Notes: a model not told the origin generated them from the sequence alone. 64,000 nt of DNA from Bacillus xiapuensis (GCF_002797355.1 NZ_KZ454939.1:1459828-1523827); one strand, 5' to 3'. Positions 23,598-34,693 are shown, counted from the first letter of the stretch. Made by a program: numbers and translations.

Positions 23598-24422
23598 TTA
23601 CAGGCGGGATGAAAAAGGCAGCTGCTTTTGTTTTATGAGCAGATAATAATGAACGGGACCATCTTCTTGCTTCACTAGCTTAACAGCGGCATATCCGCGG
23701 GCAAATAGCGCGGTAAATAGCTTTCGGTATTTCAGCTTCCAATCCAGAGCCGCTTGCGGATGCTGCTGCCTTAATTCCTGAAATTTTTTCGGAACGGGTA
23801 CCAGCCATTTTTCCGGTTCGCTGGTAAAGGATGAGATTGAAAGCAGCAGGGCGCCTTCTGAGGATACCGACCATTCGCCAGCCCGCTTTGCTCCTTCCTC
23901 ACTCCATTCGTTTTCCTGATCAACATAAGTTTCATTGATGGGCCACTCTACTTGAAAGCGGTCTGTAGGCATGTTTTTACTGAAGCTGTCGGGCATGTTC
24001 CCGTAGCAATTCTCTATGTATGTGCGGCAGATGCCTTTTAATTTCGTTAAATTTAAATAGGCATTGACACTTTCAAGAGGATCATAGGTCCAGGTAATGA
24101 ATGTGTACCCCAGCTTTAATGCTTCTCTTCGCTGCACTTTCTTCAGGGCATCCCCAATTCCTTGCTTTTGATAATCGGGGTGAATGCCCAGGTTATGAGA
24201 GCATAAATAACTTTTTCCCTGTTTGAAGCCGGCAAAGCTATAGCTGAAGCCGATTAATCTATCCCCTTGAAAAGCACCTATAGCTAATCCGCCGTTTTTG
24301 TGGGCGATCATCGTTTGGTTTTCAGGAATCGGTTCGATGTTCCAAATAAGACGCTCCAGATCTGACATCTTTTTAAAATCTTCATAGGTTTCCAATAAAC
24401 GAATGGTATAATTCTGCGTCAT
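23598..24422 (-). CDS. GNAT-superfamily N-acetyltransferase
   Basis: The 274-residue protein has an N-terminal GNAT fold with the acetyl-CoA loop HPDYQKQGIGDALKKVQRRE (about residues 81-100) preceded by the beta-4 strand SHNLGI, then FITWTYDPLES. A C-terminal extension of about 110 residues has no domain I recognise. It resembles the COG3375 group of predicted acetyltransferases. The substrate is unknown. AAAGGAGATCAGC precedes the ATG. Confidence 0.82.
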   Translation of the reverse strand: MTQNYTIRLLETYEDFKKMSDLERLIWNIEPIPENQTMIAHKNGGLAIGAFQGDRLIGFSYSFAGFKQGKSYLCSHNLGIHPDYQKQGIGDALKKVQRREALKLGYTFITWTYDPLESVNAYLNLTKLKGICRTYIENCYGNMPDSFSKNMPTDRFQVEWPINETYVDQENEWSEEGAKRAGEWSVSSEGALLLSISSFTSEPEKWLVPVPKKFQELRQQHPQAALDWKLKYRKLFTALFARGYAAVKLVKQEDGPVHYYLLIKQKQLPFSSRL

Positions 24423-24595
24423 GCTGATCTCCTTTACTCATCATGTTTTTGTTTTATATTATATAAGATAGAAAAAAGAATCAGCCAGTTTTTCTTGCGC
24501 TTTTTGTTTGTTTGAACTCCCTGTCATTTTAAGGTATACTCATTTTAGTTTTATAAGCAGTTTTTGTGTCTTTGACATGTAGGAGGAGCTTTACG

Positions 24596-25354
24596 TTGAA
24601 AAAAACATCATTATTAGCAGCTTTTATGCTGACATCCGTTTTCATTCTATCCGGCTGTCAGAGCGCTGAAGAAGAAGGGCATTTCTTTCATGATTATTTA
24701 GTGAATCCTTTTGTCCAGCTCATTCACTCTCTAGGCGAAATGTTAGGAAACTACGGATATGCGATTATTGTGATTACTTTAGCCGTTCGCTTAATTTTGC
24801 TTCCGCTTATGCTCAACTCTATGAAAAAACAACAGATCATGAGAGAGAAGATGGAGGTCGTTAAGCCTGAAATGGAGGAAATCCAAAAACGGCTGAAAGC
24901 GGCAAAAAATCAAGAAGAACAGCGAAAAATCCAGCAAGAAATGTTCGCGCTTTATCAAAAGCATAATATTAATCCGCTTGCCATGGGCTGCCTGCCGATC
25001 TTTTTGCAGATGCCGATCTGGATGGGGCTTTTTTATGCCATCAGAATTTCCGAAGATATTCAAACAGCTAACTTTCTGTGGTTTGAACTTGGGCAGCCGG
25101 ATTTGACGATGGCTCTGATTGCCGGAGTCATGTATTTCTTCCAATTTAAGGTCTCGATGATCAATGTTACCGAGCAGCAACAGCAGCAAATGAAAATCAT
25201 CGGCCTGCTGTCACCGGTAATGATTCTTGTATTTTCTTTAACTACTCCTGCTGCTCTTCCTCTCTATTGGGCAGTCAGCGGTCTGTTTTTAATCGGGCAA
25301 ACATGGCTGAGCAAGAAATGGTACTCCACCCACCAGCCGACAGAAAGCAAATAA
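24596..25354 (+). CDS. yidC: YidC/Oxa1-family membrane protein insertase (lipoprotein)
   Basis: The 252-residue protein has a lipoprotein signal with lipobox ILSGC (Cys21). It continues with the YidC core: YGYAIIVITLAVRLILLPLM, a cytoplasmic coiled hairpin (KPEMEEIQKRL), GCLPIFLQMPIWMGLFYAI, and a C-terminal LPLYWAVSGLFLIGQ. It inserts membrane proteins with or without SecYEG; spore-formers usually carry two (SpoIIIJ and YqjG types). The start is TTG at 24596, as AGGAGG lies nine bases upstream and the signal peptide begins there. Confidence 0.93.
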   Translation: MKKTSLLAAFMLTSVFILSGCQSAEEEGHFFHDYLVNPFVQLIHSLGEMLGNYGYAIIVITLAVRLILLPLMLNSMKKQQIMREKMEVVKPEMEEIQKRLKAAKNQEEQRKIQQEMFALYQKHNINPLAMGCLPIFLQMPIWMGLFYAIRISEDIQTANFLWFELGQPDLTMALIAGVMYFFQFKVSMINVTEQQQQQMKIIGLLSPVMILVFSLTTPAALPLYWAVSGLFLIGQTWLSKKWYSTHQPTESK

Positions 25355-25364
25355 TGAACCAGCC

Positions 25365-25389
25365 GGGAGCTTTTTATAGCTCCCTTTTT
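25365..25389 (+). terminator. Terminator after yidC
   Basis: GGGAGCT...AGCTCCC followed by TTTTT lies directly after the stop codon. Confidence 0.8.
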
Positions 25390-25571
25390 AATATCCGTGC
25401 ACTTCCTCCTCCAATCACTCTTTCCTCTTTTTTTCTTCTGTCTTTTTCCGTTGCATTCAATTAAAAGTCTTGTATTTTCATTGTTTTTTCGTTACATTAC
25501 TCATGATAGGTCTTTGGACTTACATTTCAGCTATAATAAACCATTTAAAGGGAAAATAGGAGGACGTAAGT

Positions 25572-27287
25572 ATGCTATCAAATTTAAGGCCGAGGGCCAC
25601 CGCTTCATTACTGGCTCAGTTTGGAACTGATTCATCCGTGGAAGGCAGATTTCAGCAAACACTTGCCTACAATCATTTTAACGCGGAGGATGAACAAAGA
25701 ATTCGCGATTTATTCGAGAAGATGAAGGAATCGGAAGAGGATATGGTTTCATTGTTCACCTCCTACTTACAGCAATGCCGAGAGCCTCATTCGGTACCGC
25801 TCTCCCAGCAGGATATTGCCGGCTACATCCGCCGTTTTTTTACAAAAGCACGCGACGAACGCTATGTTGCTGAATCGCTGGCCTTTTTTTATTTATTGCG
25901 AGACAGTCATTATAATCTCGGGAAATTAATCGTCCTTTTCAACCAGTTCAACTTCTATGTTATTACAAACACCGTACATTATCTCGGGTTAAAGCCCTCA
26001 ACCTGCTTAGAGTATATGCAATCTATCCAAAAAGCAGTTAATATTGATCAGGAGCTGCTGACGGAGAGCTTTTCTGAAAAAATGATGGAGCAAGTGATTG
26101 AGGAAATCAGCAGTTTAATGAATCAAACGACCAACATCATGTTTATTAAAGACCTCATTCAGCTTTTGGATAAGCAAAATACAGATATTCAGACAACCAC
26201 TGCAGCAGCGGACGAAATGACAGTGGCCATCAATGAAGTGGCAGCGGCTGCTTCCTCTGTGTCTGAAAAAACAAATATTTTAGTCGACAGAACGAGCTAC
26301 AGCCGCCAAGTCATTTCTGAAGCATTGGATGAAATTTTCAATACCGAATCGGTCTTTTTAGAAATTGTAAAGAAGTTTTCTCGCCTGCAATTAAACATTT
26401 CGTCCATTGAAGATGTCGTGCAGCTCATTCACGATATTGCTGATCAAACCAATCTTCTCGCCTTAAATGCCTCGATCGAAGCCGCTCGCGCAGGCGAGCA
26501 TGGCAAGGGCTTTGCTGTTGTGGCGCAAGAAGTGCGCAAATTAGCTGAAAGCACCGTTCATTCGTTAAAGAAAGTAAATGAAAACGTAGCGAGCTTAAAA
26601 TCCTTCTCCTCCGATGTATCTGATTCCATTGAAGGCGCAGCCTCCGTCATAAAAAAAGCGGTTTCAGAAGCGAAGGATTCACTGCCGCTGCTGACCGAAA
26701 TTGTAGATACCATCAGCGAGATCAATGAAGATATTAATAGCACAGCAGCCGTGACACAGGAGCAATCCGCAACCATGGATGAAATGGATCATAAAATGCA
26801 AGAGATTGCCGGTTTGACCGAGCAAATCCGTCTTTTAGGAGATCGGACAGGCGCAGCGCTTCATAAACTCGGCAAGCAAATGAACCGCTTTAGACTGCAT
26901 ATTGTGGACGATAATACAATCGTTCTGTCCACAGCTGCATTGTTGCTGCTTTCGAAAACCGATCATTATATTTGGAAGTGGCGCATTTATAATATGTTCC
27001 TTGGATTGGAAAGCATGACGCCGGATGACGTATCCTCCCATAGCGCTTGCCGCCTTGGCCAATGGTATTGTGCTGAAGCAACGCAACAGAGATTTCAGTC
27101 ATTTGACAGCTTTCAAAAATTAGAAGCGGTTCATCGTCTCGTACATGAACAAGCGAAACAGGCAGCGTCCTATTATCAGCAAGGTCAGTTAAAGGAAGCG
27201 GAAAAAGCGCTTCAATCCCTTGAACAAGCCTCCGACAGCGTCGTCCAGTGTATCGACGACATATTAATTACATTGCAGCCTAATTAG
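25572..27287 (+). CDS. Cytosolic globin-coupled chemoreceptor with C-terminal CZB zinc domain
   Basis: The 571-residue protein has no membrane helix. Residues 1-170 are all-helical and resemble the globin domain of HemAT-type sensors, with [10 protein letters not shown] placing His113 where the proximal heme ligand lies and AVNIDQEL after it. An MCP signalling domain follows (about 200-440) with [20 protein letters not shown]. The C-terminal 108 residues fit a CZB domain, with candidate zinc ligands His465, Cys493 (CRLGQWY), His521 and His525. It probably senses oxygen or redox and feeds CheA. AGGAGG precedes the ATG. Confidence 0.82.
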   Translation: MLSNLRPRATASLLAQFGTDSSVEGRFQQTLAYNHFNAEDEQRIRDLFEKMKESEEDMVSLFTSYLQQCREPHSVPLSQQDIAGYIRRFFTKARDERYVAESLAFFYLLRDSHYNLGKLIVLFNQFNFYVITNTVHYLGLKPSTCLEYMQSIQKAVNIDQELLTESFSEKMMEQVIEEISSLMNQTTNIMFIKDLIQLLDKQNTDIQTTTAAADEMTVAINEVAAAASSVSEKTNILVDRTSYSRQVISEALDEIFNTESVFLEIVKKFSRLQLNISSIEDVVQLIHDIADQTNLLALNASIEAARAGEHGKGFAVVAQEVRKLAESTVHSLKKVNENVASLKSFSSDVSDSIEGAASVIKKAVSEAKDSLPLLTEIVDTISEINEDINSTAAVTQEQSATMDEMDHKMQEIAGLTEQIRLLGDRTGAALHKLGKQMNRFRLHIVDDNTIVLSTAALLLLSKTDHYIWKWRIYNMFLGLESMTPDDVSSHSACRLGQWYCAEATQQRFQSFDSFQKLEAVHRLVHEQAKQAASYYQQGQLKEAEKALQSLEQASDSVVQCIDDILITLQPN

Positions 27288-27638
27288 AAAACAAGCAGAC
27301 TGGACGTCTATCGTTTCCGGTCAAAGTGCAGGCAAAGTGATTCCAGACTTTGCCTGCGCTCTTTTTAAGCGGAAAAACGCAGCGGCTCCGTTCTTGTGCC
27401 TGACTAGAATGCCTCATCCGGTTATCCCCGTGCATAAAAGGGTAAAAAAGACTAGCCGCAGCGTATGCGAGGATTGTCAGCACGCTTGGCAGAAGACTTC
27501 CGGCTTCTGCTTTTAATTTGACATTTATTTCTCTTTAGATTTAAAGTAAAGGTAGTTTCTCAATAGAAAAACTACCTAATATGAAACCTTTTGGCGAATG
27601 TTGCGTATTACAAGTAAAATCCTAATGGAGTGAGTCAT
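27288..27638. other. 351-bp gap between the globin receptor and xpaC
   Basis: It holds the receptor's terminator (27328-27366) and the upstream region of xpaC with TATTTCTCTTTAGATTTAAAG-type A+T-rich DNA. No gene is evident. Confidence 0.4.
27328..27366 (+). terminator. Terminator after the globin-coupled receptor gene
   Basis: GCAGGCAAAGT and ACTTTGCCTGC form an 11-bp stem with an 8-base loop, followed by GCTCTTTTT. Confidence 0.85.
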
Positions 27639-28295
27639 ATGAGAAATTCTTATTTTATCCTTTTTAGGGCACTGATCGCCATTCCTGCTGCCGGCACAAT
27701 CGGAGCTATATTATACAGCCAGTTTCATTTCTCTCCTATCGTGACCGGTGCCATTAGCGCAGCGGGTGGAGCGGCACTTTTTTTCGGAATCGGACGCTAC
27801 GCGAATACCCGTCTATATAAAAAGCATGGAATTACCAGACAGGAATTGACCTTTATCCTGGATAATATGAAGGAGGCGCGCAAGAAGCTCAGCCGGCTGC
27901 AAGCGGTGTTTATCCGCGTTCGCAGCATCCGTTCTTTCAAGCAGATGATCGTATTGAACCGCCTGGTTCGGAGAATTTTTTCCATTGTGAAGAAAGAGCC
28001 GAAACGTTTTTACGAAGCGGAGTCCTTTTTCTATTCCCATCTGGATTCTGTCGTAGAGCTGGCAGAAAAGTACGCGTATTTAAACACGCAGAAGATTAAA
28101 GACGAATCTGTAAAACGCTCATTATTAGAAACGAAAGAAACCTTAGATGATCTATCGCAAACATTGGAAAAAGATTTGCAAAAGGTGTTAGCGAAAGACA
28201 TTGAACATTTATCCTTCGAACTTGATGTTGCGAAGCATTCTTTAAAAAAACCTGAATTAACTGAGCCTAAGGATGAAAGGAGTATTAAACCATGA
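27639..28295 (+). CDS. xpaC: XpaC-family protein (BCIP phosphate hydrolysis associated)
   Basis: The 218-residue protein has two N-terminal membrane helices (about 8-45) and a long cytoplasmic helical domain ([20 protein letters not shown], then a string of amphipathic helices). This matches the XpaC family, named for hydrolysis of 5-bromo-4-chloroindolyl phosphate. The true role is unclear; it pairs with TelA-type proteins. GGAG precedes the ATG at 27639 with ideal spacing. The stop codon overlaps the telA start (ATGA), as in the B. subtilis xpaC-yaaN pair. Confidence 0.85.
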   Translation: MRNSYFILFRALIAIPAAGTIGAILYSQFHFSPIVTGAISAAGGAALFFGIGRYANTRLYKKHGITRQELTFILDNMKEARKKLSRLQAVFIRVRSIRSFKQMIVLNRLVRRIFSIVKKEPKRFYEAESFFYSHLDSVVELAEKYAYLNTQKIKDESVKRSLLETKETLDDLSQTLEKDLQKVLAKDIEHLSFELDVAKHSLKKPELTEPKDERSIKP

Positions 28296-29467
28296 CCCGT
28301 GAAGATAAAGAGAAAGCAACTGCTCTTGCTCATAATCAAATGAATGATCTGGATGATTTACTTGCTGCCCCTTTTGGAGACAGCCTTGCGGAAACCGCTT
28401 CACCGGCGGCCGGCTCCTCTGAAAAAAAACTGATTGATGTGCTCCCTGCTGAACATCAGCAAAAAGCCAAGGAATTAGCTCATCAAATTGATCCGGCGAA
28501 TCATCAGGCTATCATTAGCTATGGCACTTCCGCTCAATCAAAGCTTTCAAGCTTTTCCCACTCGATGCTCGATCATGTGCAGCAAAAGGATATCGGCACG
28601 ATTGGAGACATTTTGAATGATTTAATGAAGAAGCTGCAATCCGTGAATCCGGATGAGCTGCGTCCCGAGAAGAAAAACATGTTCAGCCGAATTTTTCATA
28701 AAGTATCCGGCTCTATTCAAGAGATTCTTTCAAAATACCAAAAGGTCGGCAGCCAAATTGACCGCATCAGCATAAAATTAAGCCACTCCAAAGAAATTCT
28801 TCTGGAAGATATTCAGCTTCTCGAACAGCTTTATGAAAAAAACAAAGAGTATTTCCAGGCACTGAATATCTTTATCGCCGCCGGAGAATTAAAGCTGGAA
28901 GAGCTGGAAACGAAAACGATACCGGCTCTCCGGCAAAAGGCGCAAGAAAGCGGAGACCAAATGGCGTTTCAAGAAGTGAATGATATGGTTCAATTTGCTA
29001 ACCGCCTGGAAAAGCGCCTGCACGACTTGAAGTTAAGCCGGCAAATTACAATCCAAAGCGCTCCGCAAATTAGAATGATTCAAAATATGAATCAGGCTCT
29101 GGCTGAAAAAATCCAGTCTTCTATTTTGACCGCGATTCCTTTATGGAAAAACCAAGTAGCCATCGCTTTAACTCTTGTCCGCCAAAAGAAAGCGATGGAA
29201 TCCCAAAAGCAAGTATCACAAACAACCAACGATTTGCTTTTGAAAAACGCTGAAATGCTCAAATCCAATACGATTGAAACAGCTAAAGAAAATGAGCGCG
29301 GTTTAGTTGATATTGATACATTGAAGAAAACGCAGTCCAACTTAATTTCTACGCTGGAAGAAACTTTACGGATTCAGCAAGAAGGACGGGCAAAACGAAA
29401 ACAAGCGGAACAAGAATTAAGCTCGATGGAAAATGAACTGAAGCAAAAACTGATGAATTTAAAGTAA
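28292..29467 (+). CDS. telA: TelA/YaaN-family toxic anion resistance protein
   Basis: The 391-residue protein is almost entirely helical, with [20 protein letters not shown], then [20 protein letters not shown], and later [20 protein letters not shown], all typical of the TelA family. Members are linked to tellurite and cell-wall-antibiotic tolerance. It follows xpaC with translational coupling and ends the operon at a strong terminator. Confidence 0.92.
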   Translation: MTREDKEKATALAHNQMNDLDDLLAAPFGDSLAETASPAAGSSEKKLIDVLPAEHQQKAKELAHQIDPANHQAIISYGTSAQSKLSSFSHSMLDHVQQKDIGTIGDILNDLMKKLQSVNPDELRPEKKNMFSRIFHKVSGSIQEILSKYQKVGSQIDRISIKLSHSKEILLEDIQLLEQLYEKNKEYFQALNIFIAAGELKLEELETKTIPALRQKAQESGDQMAFQEVNDMVQFANRLEKRLHDLKLSRQITIQSAPQIRMIQNMNQALAEKIQSSILTAIPLWKNQVAIALTLVRQKKAMESQKQVSQTTNDLLLKNAEMLKSNTIETAKENERGLVDIDTLKKTQSNLISTLEETLRIQQEGRAKRKQAEQELSSMENELKQKLMNLK

Positions 29468-29472
29468 ACTTG

Positions 29473-29530
29473 ACAGGCTCCCTAAGGTTCGTATGGCTAC
29501 ATTCAACCTTAGAGGAGCCTGTTGTTTTTT
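29473..29530 (+). terminator. Terminator after xpaC-telA
   Basis: ACAGGCTCC plus CTAAGGTT pair with AACCTTAG plus GGAGCCTGT around a 15-base loop, followed by TGTTTTTTT. Confidence 0.88.
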
Positions 29531-29617
29531 TAAATCGTTCTGGGGTAATATTCCGGCTGGCCAGCGCAAACTTAATAGGCATGCCCCGCTGCCATTATCG
29601 GAGTCATGCCTATTGGG

Positions 29618-30940
29618 TTAATTGATCTGCTGATGCCGTCTTTCTCTATTATAAATAGCGCGGTTAATCAATAATCCTGCTAAGCCGCCGGCAACAGCCG
29701 GAAGAATCCATCCCAGTCCCGATGAGAAAAATGGAACCCAAGAAATCGCCTGATTCAAACCGCTGACCGGAAGCTCAAAAGCTTTTAGGCCGTCATGCAG
29801 GCAGAAAACAGCTGTCATGGCGACCGCGCCGATATACAGCCCCTTTGGACGGTGAATAAAGGGAGCAATAAACGACAAGATGACGAGCACGATTGCAAAT
29901 GGATAAATAGTGATCAATACCGGTACAGAAATCGCGATAATCTGTGATAATCCTAAGTTAGCGATCGCGAAACTAATCAATGTCAGCCACATTACCAGCA
30001 TTCGGTAAGAAAGCTTTGGCCATCTTTCACTGAAGTATTTGGCGCATGCTGATATGAGCCCGATACACGTAGTCAGACAGGCTAATGAGACAATGATGCC
30101 GAGCAGCACTTGTCCGCCATTTCCGAATAAAGTTTGCGAGGCCTTTGTTAGGACCGCTCCCCCATTCTCCAATCCTTCGCTTCCTTCCATTTTGGCTCCG
30201 ATCCATGCTATAGAGATGTAAACGGCCGCTAGGCCAATCCCAGCAATGATTCCTGCTGAAACGGTGGATTTCAGCCGCGTGGATTTATCCATTGCGACGC
30301 CGCGGTCTGAAAAGGCAGATACGACCACAATGCCGAAAGCTAAAGCAGCAATTGTGTCCATCGTTAAATAGCCTTCAATAAACCCTGTTATAAAAGGAGT
30401 CCGCTGATACTTTTCAGCCGGCGCAGAAAGCGGTGCATCAAAGGTCAAGAAAGCAGCCACGCAAAGAGCGGTGATCGCCAGCAATAAAGCTGGTGTAAGC
30501 CATTGCCCGATCCGATCAACCAGCTTGCTCGGGTTCAAACTAAGAAAATACACGACGGCAAAAAACACCGTCATAAACAAAAACAGCCAAAGAGCATTAG
30601 GCTCCTCCATAAAAGGCTGCACGCCCATTTCGTAAGCTACGCTTGCTCCGCGCGGAATGCCAAAAAACGGACCGATAGCCAAATACACGATGAGAGCAAA
30701 GATCGAGCCAAATAAAGGGTGCACCTGACTGCCGATTGCTGCTACGCCACCTGCAGTCAGTGAAATGGCAATCACCGCTAAAATCGGCAAACTGACGCCC
30801 GTAATGACAAAGCCGATAATGGCTGGCCAAAAAGACGTACCCGCCTCCATTCCCAGGAAAGGAGGAAAAATTAAATTACCCGCTCCAAAAAATAAAGCAA
30901 AGAGCATTAGTCCGGTAAAGAATATCTCTCTATTTTTCAT
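29618..30940 (-). CDS. brnQ: Branched-chain amino-acid carrier protein (LIVCS family)
   Basis: The 440-residue protein has 12 membrane helices and the family opening LFALFFGAGNLIFPPFLG (about residues 13-30), with FGIPRGASVAYEMG and MDTIAALAFGIVVV further on. It imports leucine, isoleucine and valine coupled to Na+ or H+. ATG at 30940 is chosen because AGAGGAGA precedes it; the frame extends a further 61 codons upstream without support. The promoter carries a CodY-like box, which fits a branched-chain amino-acid gene. Confidence 0.93.
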   Translation of the reverse strand: MKNREIFFTGLMLFALFFGAGNLIFPPFLGMEAGTSFWPAIIGFVITGVSLPILAVIAISLTAGGVAAIGSQVHPLFGSIFALIVYLAIGPFFGIPRGASVAYEMGVQPFMEEPNALWLFLFMTVFFAVVYFLSLNPSKLVDRIGQWLTPALLLAITALCVAAFLTFDAPLSAPAEKYQRTPFITGFIEGYLTMDTIAALAFGIVVVSAFSDRGVAMDKSTRLKSTVSAGIIAGIGLAAVYISIAWIGAKMEGSEGLENGGAVLTKASQTLFGNGGQVLLGIIVSLACLTTCIGLISACAKYFSERWPKLSYRMLVMWLTLISFAIANLGLSQIIAISVPVLITIYPFAIVLVILSFIAPFIHRPKGLYIGAVAMTAVFCLHDGLKAFELPVSGLNQAISWVPFFSSGLGWILPAVAGGLAGLLINRAIYNRERRHQQIN

Positions 30941-31037
30941 GGATATTCTCCTCTCGAGATACTCATATGAAGTAAAGGATATCTGAGTGATGAATTCGCC
31001 AGGCTCCGACCCAATTCTTTTCCTGGCGCCGAGTTTA

Positions 31038-31084
31038 ATTCTACTTATTTCGATTATTTCTGTCAATTGAATTTTTTGAATTTT
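31038..31084 (-). promoter_or_regulatory. brnQ promoter with CodY-like box
   Basis: On the minus strand TTGACA (31066-31061) and TAGAAT (31043-31038) are 17 bp apart. Just upstream AAAATTCAAAAAATT (31084-31070) matches the CodY consensus AATTTTCWGAAAATT at 12 of 15 positions. The leader between promoter and start holds a hairpin CGCCAGG...CCTGGCG (about 30990-31027). Confidence 0.6.
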
Positions 31085-31168
31085 TAATATAAAAATAGAA
31101 AACGCCTCATATGAGTTTCGCAATGATTGAAATGTGAACAGGATAGAAAAGACCTGTATCAGTCCTTC

Positions 31169-33079
31169 CTATCCTAAGCTTTTGTATAATAGCTTTTTCA
31201 AGAGCGGAAATAAAATGCTGGGCAGCTCCTGAATATTAGAGGTGAAAATACTATATTTACCGTATATATTTTGAACGGTATTCCGCTGGCTCTCCTCCAA
31301 TTCTCCGTCAGACAGAAAGATATTGATCACCTCAATGCCCAGCTTGCGTGCTTGAAGCACAGCTTCATGCGTATCCATGATGCCATTGCGGTCATAGTCA
31401 TAGGCGGCTGGCTCACCATCTGAAAAAATGAGTAAAAACTTTTGCTTTTCTGCTCTTTTCTTCAAAATATTTGTCATGAGGCGGATGGCAAAGCCATCTC
31501 GATTATCCTCTTCGGCCGTTAATTGCATGATCTCAGGGCCGCTTGCCGCGAGCAAAGAAGTATTAAAGCTAATAACTGTTTGAAAATGGTTGGGCTGCCT
31601 TGTATCCGTCGCTTCACTCGTGTCTTCCCAGAAGCCGGTGACTTCATGAGGAACCTTGAGCGATTTTAACGCTTCATGAAATAACACGATTCCGAGCTTC
31701 GTCTCTTCCATTTTATCCTTCATTGAAGCTGAACAGTCGACCAGCAAACTGAATACTGCATCCATTTCCTTTGAAGGCTGCTGCTTTTTATAAAAAAGCC
31801 GAGGCTGATCATCAACAAAAAAACGCAACAGCTTCTTGTTTAAACGCCCCCAATAAAGATCGTTTTTCGGCTGGTTTTTTTTAAACTCCAGCGTCTTTTC
31901 CATTATTCTTTGTAATTTTTTTTGCAGCGGAGCCACAAGAACCTGCTTGTCTTTATAATTCTTCTTATCAAGAGGGTGTGGCCGTTGAACCGGATCAAAT
32001 ACTGGAACAGCAAAGCGGTTTGCCTTGCCGAATACCGGTTCATTTCCGCCGCTTTTTCTTTCATCTTGCAGCTGCTGCGCTTGAAGCTTGGAAAAGTCTT
32101 GATGACTTGTTTGCTTTGCTGATCCTTGTGCCATCGCCAGTGCCTGGTCACCCGCCTCTCCTTCTCTGGCTCCGTCTCCCATCAAATTCGTCTTAGTCCC
32201 CCTCTCGAGATCAAATTGCATAAAGCTTGTTCCTGGCTCGCTCGTTTCACGATGCCAGGTGCGAAACTCTTCATTGAATATTTCTGCTGTTTCGGATGGA
32301 TCTGCCTCCAGCTGATCGTCATTTAGGAGCGGGTCCTTTCTTTTCAGATCATGGTACGTAAGCTCTTCTTGCCAATTGCTGCGGTCAGGAAGATGGAAAT
32401 ACTCATTTAACATATCGCATCCGAGCACATAATTCAGTCTCTCAACTATGCGTTCACAGATGGCTGCGGTCGCTTTTGTTGAATCAGCCTCGTAAAAATC
32501 GAACGCTTTGCTGACGATAAATGGCATATTTTCATCCAATTTTTCCTTAATAGCCGGCGGATCGATCGGGGCTTCCGCGTTTAATAGTAAGTACAAGAAG
32601 GAAAATAGAGCATCCGCTGAAAGGCTTTTGACCAGATTAACCTCCAGCTGGGTTTGAAAATGATGGCGCAGCACTTTTCTTCGCACATGAAACGCCTTCT
32701 TCGTGCCGGGACGCAGCTGTTTGACTTTTTCTTCAATCCGCAAATCCTCAGCGAGCACAAACAGCTGTTTGGCAAATGACGGAATAGCTGACTGCTCCGC
32801 CTTGCCGGCATATTCTTCAAGCGCCTGATCATCAACAAAACCATTTCCGGCCGCACGCAAAAAGACATCTGACTTGTAACCGTTCCACAAGTCTTCTTGC
32901 GGCCTATGATTCCAAAAATGACTGACATAAATAACATGTTCCCGTTTATTCATATAAGAATGCGGACCATATTCGACCTCTATTTCCGGATCCCTTGTTA
33001 AGGTTTTAGCCAAATCGGACAGCTGCATAAATAAAAACGAATCGACCGTTTCATCATTGAATTGGATAAAACGTTTCAT
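31169..33079 (-). CDS. VWA-domain protein (NorD/YojO-like)
   Basis: The 636-residue protein has a long N-terminal helical region, a low-complexity hydrophilic middle (about 300-350) and a C-terminal von Willebrand A domain. The metal-ion adhesion site motif DCSAS starts at residue 448, and a later [10 protein letters not shown] strand is present. It partners the MoxR-type AAA ATPase encoded immediately upstream, as NorD does with NorQ and B. subtilis YojO with YojN. Such pairs act as chaperones for metal-cofactor insertion or complex remodelling. The start overlaps the ATPase stop by 4 bp. Confidence 0.85.
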   Translation of the reverse strand: MKRFIQFNDETVDSFLFMQLSDLAKTLTRDPEIEVEYGPHSYMNKREHVIYVSHFWNHRPQEDLWNGYKSDVFLRAAGNGFVDDQALEEYAGKAEQSAIPSFAKQLFVLAEDLRIEEKVKQLRPGTKKAFHVRRKVLRHHFQTQLEVNLVKSLSADALFSFLYLLLNAEAPIDPPAIKEKLDENMPFIVSKAFDFYEADSTKATAAICERIVERLNYVLGCDMLNEYFHLPDRSNWQEELTYHDLKRKDPLLNDDQLEADPSETAEIFNEEFRTWHRETSEPGTSFMQFDLERGTKTNLMGDGAREGEAGDQALAMAQGSAKQTSHQDFSKLQAQQLQDERKSGGNEPVFGKANRFAVPVFDPVQRPHPLDKKNYKDKQVLVAPLQKKLQRIMEKTLEFKKNQPKNDLYWGRLNKKLLRFFVDDQPRLFYKKQQPSKEMDAVFSLLVDCSASMKDKMEETKLGIVLFHEALKSLKVPHEVTGFWEDTSEATDTRQPNHFQTVISFNTSLLAASGPEIMQLTAEEDNRDGFAIRLMTNILKKRAEKQKFLLIFSDGEPAAYDYDRNGIMDTHEAVLQARKLGIEVINIFLSDGELEESQRNTVQNIYGKYSIFTSNIQELPSILFPLLKKLLYKSLG

Positions 33080-33987
33080 GTGACCGCCTCACCAAAAATG
33101 GTTTCAGCTATATTTAAAACGGCGGCTTGCTCGCGTTCATCTTCAAGTTTATCAACAATAGCCCGCTTAATAGCTCTTAACGGCGGCAAATGCACGGCGA
33201 GATCGCAGGCATCGATCAGCGCGCGGACGGAAGCCGCTTCGTCAGACACCTGTCCATTCTTTACCTGCACAATTAAATCTTGTGACAAGTCGGTAAAGCG
33301 CTGAATCATCTTCGGATCTTGAAGCATCGATTCTTTCTCCAGAATCTTGCGCAGGGTGGAACCGCTCACGTAATGAACTTCGATGACGATAAACCGGTTT
33401 TTTAACGCTTCATTTAACGGAACCGTTCCGATGTAGCCTTCGTTGATTGCAGCGATCACCCCAAAAGAAGGCTTTGCCTCGATCACTTCACTTGTCAATG
33501 GATTTGTTATCCTTCGGCGATAATCAAGCACTCCGTTCAAGACAGGCAATGTTTCAGGTTTGGCCATATTAATCTCATCTATATACAGCAAATGTCCGTT
33601 CTTCATTGCTTTAACCACAGGACCGGGAACAAAGTCAATACTGTTTTTTCCTTTTTTTTCAACGATCGTTTTATATCCAAGCATAGCTTCCACATCTAAA
33701 TCAACTGAGCAGTTGATGCTATGCATTGGCTGCGAAAAAATGGCTGATAAGGTTTCGGCCAGCTTCGTTTTGCCGGAACCGGTAGGTCCCTTTAGCAGGA
33801 TATGCTTGCCTTGCAGCAATGCAATAATAGCATCCTGCAGAATGGAACGATCTTCCGGCTCGTATCCGCCTTCCCCAACCAGCCATTCAGCGTGGTCATT
33901 GGTAAACAATTGTTTTCGGTCATTCATTTGCTTTTGCACTTCATCAGGCAGTTCGTTCAGCAGCACATCTATCCTTCCTTTCTTCAT
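33076..33987 (-). CDS. MoxR/NorQ-type AAA+ ATPase (YojN-like)
   Basis: The 303-residue ATPase has Walker A GPTGSGKT (67-74), Walker B LLYIDEIN (133-140), and sensor segments [14 protein letters not shown] and LKNRFIV. It belongs with the VWA protein encoded downstream in a two-gene operon (ATGA overlap). The client is unknown; NorQ/NorD activate nitric-oxide reductase, but no such enzyme is in the window. AAGGAAGG precedes the ATG. Confidence 0.88.
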   Translation of the reverse strand: MKKGRIDVLLNELPDEVQKQMNDRKQLFTNDHAEWLVGEGGYEPEDRSILQDAIIALLQGKHILLKGPTGSGKTKLAETLSAIFSQPMHSINCSVDLDVEAMLGYKTIVEKKGKNSIDFVPGPVVKAMKNGHLLYIDEINMAKPETLPVLNGVLDYRRRITNPLTSEVIEAKPSFGVIAAINEGYIGTVPLNEALKNRFIVIEVHYVSGSTLRKILEKESMLQDPKMIQRFTDLSQDLIVQVKNGQVSDEAASVRALIDACDLAVHLPPLRAIKRAIVDKLEDEREQAAVLNIAETIFGEAVT

Positions 33988-34089
33988 CCATTTCAGATGT
34001 TAATTCTAACATAATATCTCGATGAATTTGTTTTCACTGCATTAGCTGGTTTGTTTTCAAAACATTTAAAAAACTGATTGCAAAGGCAA

Positions 34090-34521
34090 TCAGTTTTCGT
34101 AATCATATATGTACAAGCCTCTCCCTAGCTTGCGGACGCGGGGATGCTCACGTTCAAGCGCGACCATAAAAGTCGTCATGTTCGCAATTTTCTTACCCGT
34201 ATTCTCCTCAATTTTCCGCTGCAATTCAACGCCGCGAATCGGAGTGTTTTGCGCTTTTAAAATCGTGATCGCCTCATCGCGTAGCTCCTCCAGGTTCTCA
34301 CTGCGCCGTCCTCTTCGCTTTTTCACCGGCGGATGGCTTCCCACCGTCGTCAAAGCAATCATCTCTTTCTGTTCATGCTTTTGATCTGATTCCGCCAAAT
34401 CTAATTCCTTCAGACGCTGAAATATTTTCTCGCGCTCCTTATTAAACTCGCGAATAATATTCAGCTCTGAATCAGCCAGCTGTTCCAATCTGATTTTTAA
34501 AGCCATTCTCTCATCAAACAA
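34090..34521 (-). CDS. rok: Rok-family DNA-binding repressor
   Basis: The 143-residue protein matches Rok at both ends. The N-terminal oligomerisation coiled coil MALKIRLEQLADSELNIIRE is followed by a variable basic linker with KKRRGRR. The C-terminal winged helix has the conserved IANMTTFMVALEREHPRVRK block. Rok binds A+T-rich DNA, silences foreign genes and represses comK in B. subtilis. TTG at 34521 is taken as start because GGGGGAG precedes it and MFDERMALKIRLEQL then mirrors B. subtilis Rok. It is shorter than that protein (about 190 residues), mainly in the linker. Confidence 0.9.
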   Translation of the reverse strand: MFDERMALKIRLEQLADSELNIIREFNKEREKIFQRLKELDLAESDQKHEQKEMIALTTVGSHPPVKKRRGRRSENLEELRDEAITILKAQNTPIRGVELQRKIEENTGKKIANMTTFMVALEREHPRVRKLGRGLYIYDYEN

Positions 34522-34693
34522 TGAAACTCCCCCTAAATAAACTAAAGCAGTTCTGTTATATAAAGCATACCTCTCCACTATTATTTATGCATCGGCGCTT
34601 CGCTGTCCATCATATCAGCAAATATTTGTTGTGAGCGCCGCTTATTAAACAATAGAACATGGTGCCACAACCCGGATGAAAACCGGGCGTTCC

